Positions 16,328 through 23,441 of a stretch of DNA of 31,090 bases are shown in pieces. The stretch is from a virus, in the IMG/VR virus record IMGVR_UViG_3300035698_034749, positions 1 to 31,090 of that record; one strand, 5' to 3'. Position 1 is the first letter of the stretch. Each line of letters begins with the position of its first letter. Below the pieces are notes generated by a model that did not search any database, was not told where the DNA came from, and saw nothing but the letters and a program-made list of their open reading frames with translations. The position numbers were made by a program, and so were the translations under genes.

Positions 16328-19300
16328 ATGGCAATAAAAATGATATTATCAGATAATTCTCCTAAAAACAAGAAAAGGATGGTTAATGCATCTGGGGGGA
16401 AAGCAGTAGAAAATAGTTCTGGTAATTCTCAGAGAAAGTTTGCTGGAGCAAGCAATGTTAGTGTTCCTATAACTAAATCTGCCCAGTTCGCAGGTTCAGG
16501 AGCTAACGTAGTTTGGTCACAACCAATGTTCTTTAGCCCGTTGCACACGCCAATGAACTGGCAGATAGCATCAAGAAGACGCGAGGTTTATCAATGGTGT
16601 CGTTTCTATTATTGTTTTACGCCCGATAATATGGTTCTTATGGCTGATGGAACAGAGAAAAGGATTGATGAAGTTAAAATCGGAGATGAAATTATTAATG
16701 GAGAAGGAGGAATAAGTTTAGTAAAAAAAGTATATACAAGACTAATATCTGAGCCTATTTTAAATTTAAAGATCGGAGGGATTAATAGGAAGATTCGAAC
16801 TACTTTTGAACATGAAATCCCTAGGGTTTCTGAAAGTAATTGGTTAAAATCTGATCTCACAACTCCATCTTTGCGTAGGAAAGGAGAAAGAATTCGTGAA
16901 AATGGACAAGTTGAATTAAAAGAAGAATGGGATTCTGTTAAAACTATTGAAATTGGAGATAGATTATTTTTACCTAGAACTTTAATTGGAAATGGGTTTG
17001 ATAAAGAAAAATATAATGATGAAATATTTTATCTACTTGGTTTATTTTTAGCCGAAGGTTCATATTATTGGTATAAATATAAAAGAAAAAAAGAACCTAA
17101 AGCTCTTCGTTTTTCAATTCATGCTAAAGAAGTAGAAACTATTGGTAGGAAAATAGAAAATATAGTTAGTAAGTTAGGTTTATCTGTTTGTCATTATCAT
17201 CAGAATAATGAAGAGTGTGTAGATCTTGTTTGTTTTAATACTAAACTTGCTAAATACTTTTATAAGATTGTTGGAGAAGGATGTAAAAGGAAAAAAATTC
17301 ATAAAGATTTTCTTAATAATGCTAATGAGGTTCAACTTTTATTATTTCTTGCAGGTTATATAGATGGAGATGGTTGTATTGATCCTCATCATGGTTGTCA
17401 AATTATAACTGCTTCTGATATTTTGGCATCACAGATTCCTTTTATTCTAGAAAAACTTGGATTTACATTTTCTATTTATAAAACAAAACCAGAAATTAGA
17501 AGAATTCCTAATAATAAATTATCAAGTAAAAAAATATATAATTATAATATAAGAATATCTCGGCATTCATTGGTAACAAGTAATCTATTGAAATATTCTG
17601 TAAATAAGAATATTTGTCTTGAAACTCATCATACAAAATATAGAGAATATCTTTATCTTGGAGATAAATTATATAGAGCAGTGTGTGGTATTGAGAGAGA
17701 GTTTTATGAAGGAGAAGTTTTTGATCTAGAACTAAAAGATGTACATAGTTACTGTGTGAATAGATGTGTTGTCCATAATTCAAATGAGCCGAAGGTAGCT
17801 GCCGGAGTAGATTTTTATTCTAATTTTTCTATGAATAATTTTAAATTAGAATGTAAGAGCAAAAAGGTTTTAAAATATTATGAGAAACTTGCTGATAAGT
17901 TAGAATTATCTGAGAAATTAAATTATATCAGTCATGAATATTTTCTTTTAGGAGATGTTTTTCCATTCTTAGAAATTTCTTGTCCCAAATGTGGCGGACG
18001 AGGAATTACTTCGGAAGGAGAAAGATGTAGGCATGAAGATGGAACCTTTAAATCAGTTAAAGTAATGAATCCTGACTATATGGAAGTTAAGAGCAATCCA
18101 CTTGCATCTGAGCCAGAATATTATTTAGTTCCTGATGAGGAATTAAAAATGCTTATTACTAGAAGAGAACCAAGAAAACTTTATGACAATTTACCAGATG
18201 AATTAATAGCTCTTGTTTCTTCGGGACAACCGATTCCACTTTCTTCCAGATCTGTTAGTCACATAAAACATAATGCAAGTCCTTATGGTACTTTTGGAAA
18301 TTCTATGTTACAACGTTTATTTACTATGCTTGCATATAAGACAAAGATAATGACTGCCAACTGGATAGTTGCTGAAAGACTCATAGTTCCTGTTAGAGTT
18401 GTTAAGGTTGGAGAGAAAGAACGTCCTGCTACCGAAGCAGATTTACAAGATATTGTCAATCAATTATCAGCAGTAGCAAATGATCCTAATTTAACTATTG
18501 TTACTCATCATGCGATAGACTTCGACTGGGTGGGAGCTTGTCATGCCGCAGATACTGAAATATTAACAATTCATGGCTGGAAAAGATTTTATGAAATTGA
18601 TGAGAATGAAATTGTTGGTACATATAATACTCAGTTTAAAGAAGTGCAGTTTCAACAAGTTCAAGAATATCATGAATATGATTTTAAATCTACTGATAGA
18701 TTGAAGATGTATCATTTCAAGGCGCATTCTGTTGATATTAACGTTACTCCAAATCACAGAATGCTTGTAGAACGTAATGGAGTTATGAAAGAAATTTATT
18801 CTCAGGAAGTTAAACATAATGATAAATTTATTTCAACTGTAAATTGGAGGGGGATAATTCCTTCTGTTTTACCCTATTCACATTCTTCTCTTTCTCATTT
18901 AACTCTTGATGAATATCTTGAACTTATAGGTTATTATATAACTGAAGGTGGAGCGAAAGAACATAAACATATTAGTTTAGAAAATAAACTTATTCGAGGT
19001 TCTACTTTTAGCCAAAGAGAAGAAAGTCCTATTTATAACTCTATGAAAAAATTGATTAATAAAGTTTGTCCAAGATATTCGGAACATAAAGATAAAAGAT
19101 ATACACAAGTTTGTTCTTCTATGACAATAAATAGTTCTGAAATCGGAGAATATTTTGCTAAGGAGTTTGGTTCTCATTGCTGGAATAAAAAAATTCCAAG
19201 ATGGATTAAAAACCTTCCAAAAGATAAATTAAAAATCCTATATGATGCTATGATGGCTGGAGATGGGAATATAAGATATGATGGTTTACAGCCTAGATAT

Positions 19301-21850
19301 AAATATACTACTACGTCTAGAACATTATCTGATGATTTTTCTGAAATTTGTTTGAAATTAGGTTATTTTACTATTCTGAATATAGAGAAATCTGAGAAAC
19401 AAAATATAAGAACATCTTATATTTTGTTTTGGTCCGAGGGAAGACGACATGTAAAATATAATATTAGAAAACAACATATTAAGAGAGCAGACTACGAAGG
19501 GAAAGTTTATTGTGTAAAAGTTCCTAATACATGGATCGTAACAAGAAGAAATGGCAGGATTACTGTTCAGGGGAATACTGGGAAGATCCACAATATTACT
19601 CAGGAACTGGAATATGTAGGAAAAGAGATGTTAGACGGGCTGATGTTAAATCAAGCTATCTTGAACGGCGAGGCAGCCGGGTATAATTGTATGGATGAAG
19701 ATACTTTAACTTTAACTAATTCAGGTTTTAAAAGATATAATGAAATAAATGAAATTGATAAAATTGCTTGTTATAATCCAACAACTAGAGAAGTAGAATA
19801 TCATCCTTATAGTCAAAAATATGTATATGATTATGAGGGAGATCTAATTCATTTTCAGACTACAAGAATAGATGTTAGAGTAACTCCAAATCATAAAATG
19901 TATACTCAAAAGAGAGATCATAACAAATATGAATTTACTGAAGCAAAAGATATAAAAAGAAGATCTAGATTTATTGGTAGAGTAGAGGGTTTTTCCGGGA
20001 ACTACACTAAAAAAGTAAAGATAGGAGATACAGAATTATCAATTTATGATTATTGTGAATTAGTTGGTTTTTATGTTTCAGAAGGATGCACTGCTGCCGA
20101 AAAGAGAAAAAATAGAATTAATCAATTAACTACTAGTATTCATCAGTCTAAAAACGGTAAGGCATATAAACAAATAGAAAATTTATTTAACCGTTCTTTT
20201 CATACTCATCACGTCACTCATAACGGTTTTCAGGTTTATAATCCTGAATTGTCAAAACATTTAAAAGAAAATTATGGTGGACATGCATGTTATAAGAAAT
20301 TAACTCCTTTTATTAAGAATCTTGTGCCAGAATGTCTTGAAATTGTTATTGAGGCAATGGCAAAAGGAGATGGACACATTTCAGGAGAAGAAAAAGAAAA
20401 GAAATATATAACTTATTGGACTTCTAGTCATCAATTAGCTGAAGATTTTGCAGAAATTAGTTTTAAGTGCGGTTATTCAGTTATGATAAAAGAGATTAAG
20501 AAAAAAAATAAGAAAATTTATTTTAATAAAACTGGTCATCGGTTTATAACTCGTCATCCTGTATATGTTGTTTATGTTTCCAAAGGACGAAAAGGAAAAA
20601 ATCCTGTTTTGGATTCAAGAAGTGTTAGATATGATCATAAAGAAATAGTAAGAGAACAATATAAAGGAAAAGTTTATTGTTTTGAAGTTCCTTATCATTT
20701 ATTTGTTACAATGAGAAATGGGAAAATAACTGTACAAGGAAACTCCGCTCAGGTTGGAGTTGAAGTTTTAATTCGTAGATTAGAGAATTGGAGAAACAAA
20801 CTCAAGGATTGGGTAGAGAAACATATATTTTTACCTGTTGCTATGATGCAAGGATTTATAAATGAGGAAGAATCAGAACTTTCTGGTGAAATTATTTATC
20901 TTTATCCTAAATTAATTTGGAATGACTTACAATTAAGAGATAAAACAAATAAAATACAATCACTTATGCAGTTACATGATAAAGGATTAGTGTCTGCTCA
21001 AAGTATTCTTGAAGAATTGGGACTTGACTATGATACGGAAGTTGAAAAAATAAGAGAGGAACAAGTAATGGCTTCTGCTGCTGGAATGATAACTCCTGGA
21101 GCAGGAGGAGGAATGTTAGGGACTATGGGAATGGGTTCGATGCCTGGAGGTGCTGGTCTTCCTATGGAACCTGGATTGATGCCTGGAGGAGGTGGAGGAA
21201 TGGGAGGAGCTGGAGAGATGGGAGGAATTGGGGGAGCTGGAGGAGCTGCTCCGGCCGGAGGAATGGGAGGAGCACCTATGGCAGCACAAACTTTACCTGC
21301 TATAACAAAGAGAGGGAAGGGGAAAAAAGAAGAAGAACAAGTTCCTCCTATGCAGATGATTAAATTGACTAAATTAGAACAGAAAATGTATAAACTTTTA
21401 CAAGAGATGAAGGTTCCTTTTCCTCTATTTGGACAATATTCTGTAAAACTTCCTGGAGAGCAAAGACCATTTCTAATAGATTTTGCTTATCCTAAGATAG
21501 GAGTAGGAATAGAAAGTGATGGAAGCATATGGCATGAAAGAGAGGATTTTGCACAGAGGGACAGAATAAGAGATCAGAAATTAGCAAGTGTGGGATGGAG
21601 AATTTTGAGATTTAAAGAAGATGCAATAGAAGATCATTTAGATGCCGTATCGGATATAATTTATAAAAATATAGTGGAAGCAGGGAAAAAATTAAAAAAG
21701 AAAGCGGAGGGAAATAATGAAATTATCAAATATGCCACTGCTTCTGAATTTTTAGAAAATAATAAGGCAGAAAATATAGGAATAAATGTAGTAACTATGC
21801 CACAAAATATAGGTTATGTATATTTAATTGGGACAATTAATAATGTATAA
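16328..21850 (+). CDS. Portal protein with three inteins and C-terminal nuclease-like domain
   Basis: The 1840-residue precursor becomes about 753 residues after removal of three inteins (residues 96-484, 738-1083, 1121-1472). The exteins join as ..WCRFYY-SNEPKVAAGVDFYSNF.., ..DFDWVGA-TGKIHNIT.. and ..GEAAGYN-SAQVGVEVL.. The extein matches large-phage portals: FLLGDVFPFLEI, a small Cys cluster (CPKCGGRG), MNPDYMEVKSNPL, YYLVPDEELKML, a Gly-Thr-Phe-Gly loop and the long helix region LEYVGKEMLDGLMLN. The portal forms the ring through which DNA is packaged and to which the tail joins. After VGVEVLIRRLENWRNKLKDW and a Gly/Met-rich linker (21074-21290) comes a DUF559/Vsr-like domain. ATG 16328 has only a weak ribosome site. 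The stop overlaps the next gene. Confidence 0.88.
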   Translation: MAIKMILSDNSPKNKKRMVNASGGKAVENSSGNSQRKFAGASNVSVPITKSAQFAGSGANVVWSQPMFFSPLHTPMNWQIASRRREVYQWCRFYYCFTPDNMVLMADGTEKRIDEVKIGDEIINGEGGISLVKKVYTRLISEPILNLKIGGINRKIRTTFEHEIPRVSESNWLKSDLTTPSLRRKGERIRENGQVELKEEWDSVKTIEIGDRLFLPRTLIGNGFDKEKYNDEIFYLLGLFLAEGSYYWYKYKRKKEPKALRFSIHAKEVETIGRKIENIVSKLGLSVCHYHQNNEECVDLVCFNTKLAKYFYKIVGEGCKRKKIHKDFLNNANEVQLLLFLAGYIDGDGCIDPHHGCQIITASDILASQIPFILEKLGFTFSIYKTKPEIRRIPNNKLSSKKIYNYNIRISRHSLVTSNLLKYSVNKNICLETHHTKYREYLYLGDKLYRAVCGIEREFYEGEVFDLELKDVHSYCVNRCVVHNSNEPKVAAGVDFYSNFSMNNFKLECKSKKVLKYYEKLADKLELSEKLNYISHEYFLLGDVFPFLEISCPKCGGRGITSEGERCRHEDGTFKSVKVMNPDYMEVKSNPLASEPEYYLVPDEELKMLITRREPRKLYDNLPDELIALVSSGQPIPLSSRSVSHIKHNASPYGTFGNSMLQRLFTMLAYKTKIMTANWIVAERLIVPVRVVKVGEKERPATEADLQDIVNQLSAVANDPNLTIVTHHAIDFDWVGACHAADTEILTIHGWKRFYEIDENEIVGTYNTQFKEVQFQQVQEYHEYDFKSTDRLKMYHFKAHSVDINVTPNHRMLVERNGVMKEIYSQEVKHNDKFISTVNWRGIIPSVLPYSHSSLSHLTLDEYLELIGYYITEGGAKEHKHISLENKLIRGSTFSQREESPIYNSMKKLINKVCPRYSEHKDKRYTQVCSSMTINSSEIGEYFAKEFGSHCWNKKIPRWIKNLPKDKLKILYDAMMAGDGNIRYDGLQPRYKYTTTSRTLSDDFSEICLKLGYFTILNIEKSEKQNIRTSYILFWSEGRRHVKYNIRKQHIKRADYEGKVYCVKVPNTWIVTRRNGRITVQGNTGKIHNITQELEYVGKEMLDGLMLNQAILNGEAAGYNCMDEDTLTLTNSGFKRYNEINEIDKIACYNPTTREVEYHPYSQKYVYDYEGDLIHFQTTRIDVRVTPNHKMYTQKRDHNKYEFTEAKDIKRRSRFIGRVEGFSGNYTKKVKIGDTELSIYDYCELVGFYVSEGCTAAEKRKNRINQLTTSIHQSKNGKAYKQIENLFNRSFHTHHVTHNGFQVYNPELSKHLKENYGGHACYKKLTPFIKNLVPECLEIVIEAMAKGDGHISGEEKEKKYITYWTSSHQLAEDFAEISFKCGYSVMIKEIKKKNKKIYFNKTGHRFITRHPVYVVYVSKGRKGKNPVLDSRSVRYDHKEIVREQYKGKVYCFEVPYHLFVTMRNGKITVQGNSAQVGVEVLIRRLENWRNKLKDWVEKHIFLPVAMMQGFINEEESELSGEIIYLYPKLIWNDLQLRDKTNKIQSLMQLHDKGLVSAQSILEELGLDYDTEVEKIREEQVMASAAGMITPGAGGGMLGTMGMGSMPGGAGLPMEPGLMPGGGGGMGGAGEMGGIGGAGGAAPAGGMGGAPMAAQTLPAITKRGKGKKEEEQVPPMQMIKLTKLEQKMYKLLQEMKVPFPLFGQYSVKLPGEQRPFLIDFAYPKIGVGIESDGSIWHEREDFAQRDRIRDQKLASVGWRILRFKEDAIEDHLDAVSDIIYKNIVEAGKKLKKKAEGNNEIIKYATASEFLENNKAENIGINVVTMPQNIGYVYLIGTINNV
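16613..17779 (+). mobile_element. Portal intein 1 with LAGLIDADG endonuclease, 389 aa
   Basis: It starts with Cys96 (CFTPDNMVLMADGTEKRIDE) and ends in VVHN, followed by Ser485. The splicing parts are the N-terminal block with Cys1, TTFEH (TxxH-type block B), a block F-like GEVFDLELKDVHSYCVN, and the terminal His-Asn. The endonuclease part shows two LAGLIDADG helices: LLGLFLAEGS and FLAGYIDGDGC. Both carry the acidic residue expected for a metal-binding active site, so homing activity is possible. It is clearly different in sequence from inteins 2 and 3. Confidence 0.9.
18539..19576 (+). mobile_element. Portal intein 2 with LAGLIDADG endonuclease, 346 aa
   Basis: It starts with Cys738 (CHAADTEILTIHGWKRFYEI) and ends NGRITVQGN before Thr1084. 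Block B is NVTPNHRM and block F is YEGKVYCVKVPNTWIV. The endonuclease helices are LIGYYITEGG and LYDAMMAGDGN. The residue before the final Asn is Gly rather than the usual His, and +1 is Thr, both known but less common. It resembles intein 3 along its whole length. Confidence 0.9.
19688..20743 (+). mobile_element. Portal intein 3 with LAGLIDADG endonuclease, 352 aa
   Basis: It starts with Cys1121 (CMDEDTLTLTNSGFKRYNEI) and ends NGKITVQGN before Ser1473. Block B is RVTPNHKM and block F is YKGKVYCFEVPYHLFV. The endonuclease helices are LVGFYVSEGC and VIEAMAKGDGH. It is only 37 extein residues downstream of intein 2 and shares its C-terminal TVQGN and several inner phrases (ADYEGKVYC against REQYKGKVYC), which indicates common origin. 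Confidence 0.9.
21350..21685 (+). other. DUF559/Vsr-like nuclease domain at portal C-terminus
   Basis: Residues about 1675-1786 of the portal precursor. Order of motifs: LTKLEQKMYKLLQEM helix, RPFLIDFAYPKIGVGIESDG with Asp1718 and Glu1729, a WHERED loop with His1736, then RDRIRDQKLASVGWRILRF. This follows the DUF559 pattern 'DF..p.....IEvDG..H....D..Rd..L...Gw.vlRf' of Vsr-related PD-(D/E)xK nucleases. The key acidic residues and His are present, so it may be active. It is in the same frame as the portal, separated by a Gly/Met-rich linker. Confidence 0.8.
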
Positions 21851-22295
21851 AAAATATAACTTATCAAAAGTTGCTTATAAGAGGATTAGAGATAGAGGTA
21901 TTAATTGGAAAGAAAGATATCGCCAGAGATCTATTCAGTTGAAGAGAAGATTTGATAAAGATATAGGACCAATGGCTTATTTGAGATGGGAAGGACATGA
22001 TTATACAACTGATTCTGATTATTTTGTTGTAGCTGGTCCTGCTATGACAAAAGATTTGAAAAAGAGATTTTTTGCAGGAATTAAGAAAATGCCTCGTGAT
22101 CCAAGAGCTAAAATATATGCTCCAAGTGGAGAATATTTTTCTACATTAATGGGAGCTTTAAGTCATTTAAGAGATAAGTGGGCAGTTCCTTTTCCTAGAG
22201 GAGTATCAAATTATACACTTCGAGATTTAGTGAATGTAAACATACCAAGACATGTTAGGGGGTCAACTATTTCTTCTATTAAGAAGGAAAGTTAA
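21843..22295 (+). CDS. Unknown phage protein, 150 aa
   Basis: ATG 21843 is preferred over TTG 21828, and it overlaps the end of the portal gene by eight bases. It begins MYKKYNLSKVAYKRIRDRGI, another variant of the F/Y-N-L-x-K-I/V-A phrase. Then come a basic helix (WKERYRQRSIQLKRRF) and a compact mixed region (AYLRWEGHDYTTDSDYFVVA, KIYAPSGEYFSTLMGALSHL, VPFPRGVSNYTLRDLV). No family is recognised. Its place directly after the portal fits a small head or connector protein. A gap of about 110 bases follows. Confidence 0.7.
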   Translation: MYKKYNLSKVAYKRIRDRGINWKERYRQRSIQLKRRFDKDIGPMAYLRWEGHDYTTDSDYFVVAGPAMTKDLKKRFFAGIKKMPRDPRAKIYAPSGEYFSTLMGALSHLRDKWAVPFPRGVSNYTLRDLVNVNIPRHVRGSTISSIKKES

Positions 22296-22351
22296 ATAGT
22301 AATATTCAGTATCAGAGTCGATTGAGTAATTCTTTAATAAAAATAGAGGAT

Positions 22352-22379
22352 TTTTTATTTTTTTTCGGCAAAATAAAAA
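22352..22379 (+). other. AT-only inverted repeat in the gap before the zinc-ribbon genes
   Basis: TTTTTATTTT (22352-22361) is the exact reverse complement of AAAATAAAAA (22370-22379), with TTTTCGGC between. The stem is all A-T, so it is weak. It sits in a 112-base gap after the portal block and before three zinc-ribbon genes, where a promoter or a weak terminator would be expected. I see no clear -10/-35 pair. Confidence 0.25.
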
Positions 22380-22407
22380 GTAACACAAAATTTTGAGGAA
22401 AATAATT

Positions 22408-22638
22408 ATGAATGTTTTGAAAGAAAAGAAAAATAGAATAAGAAAAATTAAGAATAGTACTAGAAGAAGAATGCGAAATTTAATAAAAGGAAAATTTGGG
22501 ATAACAGGTAATTGCTGGTGTCCTGTTTGTAAAAAAGAATTTAAACATGAATTAGGGATTCCTTGTTTTCAAACAAAATGTCCTGAATGTAAAGGAAATT
22601 TAATGAGAAAACATAATCTGGAAGGAGAAAATGAATAA
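22408..22638 (+). CDS. Small zinc-ribbon protein, 76 aa
   Basis: ATG 22408 with GAGGAAA eight bases upstream is preferred to TTG 22393. A strongly basic N-terminal third (KEKKNRIRKIKNSTRRRMRN) is followed by the zinc ribbon GNCWCPVCKKEFKHELGIPC and then FQTKCPECKGNLMRKHN. It is the most diverged of the four copies of this module: the GPGG lead-in is reduced to GITG and the last knuckle reads CPECKG. The stop overlaps the next start by one base. Function unknown. Confidence 0.7.
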   Translation: MNVLKEKKNRIRKIKNSTRRRMRNLIKGKFGITGNCWCPVCKKEFKHELGIPCFQTKCPECKGNLMRKHNLEGENE

Positions 22639-22877
22639 TGAGATTTGGTAGATTTAGTCAGAATGCGGGAGAAAGATTGGGTAGAGAAGAATTCGGTAGA
22701 GGAAGAGGATTTGGTAGGAGAATGAGATCTTATGAACCAGGTCATTATAGAGCAGGACCAGGAGGAGAATGTGAATGTCCTCAATGTAATAAAAAATTTT
22801 CTCATATAGTTGGAGAACCTTGTATGTATAGAACCTGTCCGGATTGTGGAACAAAATTAGTTAGAAAAATAGATTAA
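22638..22877 (+). CDS. Small Arg/Gly-rich zinc-ribbon protein, 79 aa
   Basis: GGAGA lies upstream of ATG 22638. The N-terminal half is rich in Gly, Arg and Phe (RLGREEFGRGRGFGRRMRSY) with RGRG steps typical of flexible nucleic-acid-binding tails. The C-terminal half is the zinc ribbon (AGPGGECECPQCNKKFSHIV, then GEPCMYRTCPDCGTKLVRK). A role in RNA or DNA binding is plausible from composition only. Confidence 0.75.
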   Translation: MRFGRFSQNAGERLGREEFGRGRGFGRRMRSYEPGHYRAGPGGECECPQCNKKFSHIVGEPCMYRTCPDCGTKLVRKID

Positions 22878-22926
22878 AAGAATCAAAAAATAATTGATTT
22901 ACTAGAATAATAAAGAAGGGAAAGTA

Positions 22927-23148
22927 ATGAAATATAGTCAATTAAAACAAAGTATAAAGAAGTGGGCACAATTAGGTAGAGGAGGAAAACCCCTCGGTAG
23001 AAAAGGAGGTCCTCTTAAGGCTGGCCCTGGAGGAAAGTGCGAATGTCCTAAGTGTGGTAAGGAATTTGAACATAAAAGAGGAGTACCTTGTATGGAGAGA
23101 AAATGTCCTAAGTGTGGAGTCAAATTAGTTAGGAAAGATGAAAAATAA
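22927..23148 (+). CDS. Small zinc-ribbon protein, 73 aa, near-copy of the module at 12766
   Basis: GAAGGG precedes ATG 22927. A basic leader (LKQSIKKWAQLGRGGKPLG) with one K-x-A-Q site is followed by AGPGGKCECPKCGKEFEHKR and GVPCMERKCPKCGVKLVRK. The module nearly matches the one in the 310-residue protein at 12148 in both protein and DNA, which suggests duplication about 10 kb apart. The next gene begins inside its last codons (23138). Confidence 0.8.
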   Translation: MKYSQLKQSIKKWAQLGRGGKPLGRKGGPLKAGPGGKCECPKCGKEFEHKRGVPCMERKCPKCGVKLVRKDEK

Positions 23149-23431
23149 AATGAAAGTAATTAAAACTTTTAGTTATAAAAAAAATAGTCAAGAAAATATT
23201 TCCGGAAAAGAAATATTTCGAAAAAATTTAGAAATGTATAAAGATCCAAGAAAAGCAGCAGAAGCTACTCTTGATATGTTAACTGGAGGAGTTTTTGCGG
23301 CTGTTGAATCTATAAGTAGGGAAAAATTTATTGATAAGGCATTGGAAAAATGGATTGGAAGAAGAGAAATTCCTTCTGACACTCCAATGGGATTAGAAGA
23401 TGATAATCCAGTTCCTGGAATAGATTATTAA
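23138..23431 (+). CDS. Unknown small protein, 97 aa
   Basis: ATG 23138 overlaps the previous gene by 11 bases; ATG 23150 is an alternative. Seen: a basic start (MKNKMKVIKTFSYKKNSQEN), a helical middle (RKAAEATLDMLTGGVFAAVE, FIDKALEKWIG) with a short Ala/Gly-rich hydrophobic stretch, and an acidic, Pro-rich end (GLEDDNPVPGIDY). One short hydrophobic segment does not amount to a membrane span. It is ten bases before the protease gene and probably co-translated with it. Confidence 0.65.
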   Translation: MKNKMKVIKTFSYKKNSQENISGKEIFRKNLEMYKDPRKAAEATLDMLTGGVFAAVESISREKFIDKALEKWIGRREIPSDTPMGLEDDNPVPGIDY

Positions 23432-23441
23432 GGAAATTAAT

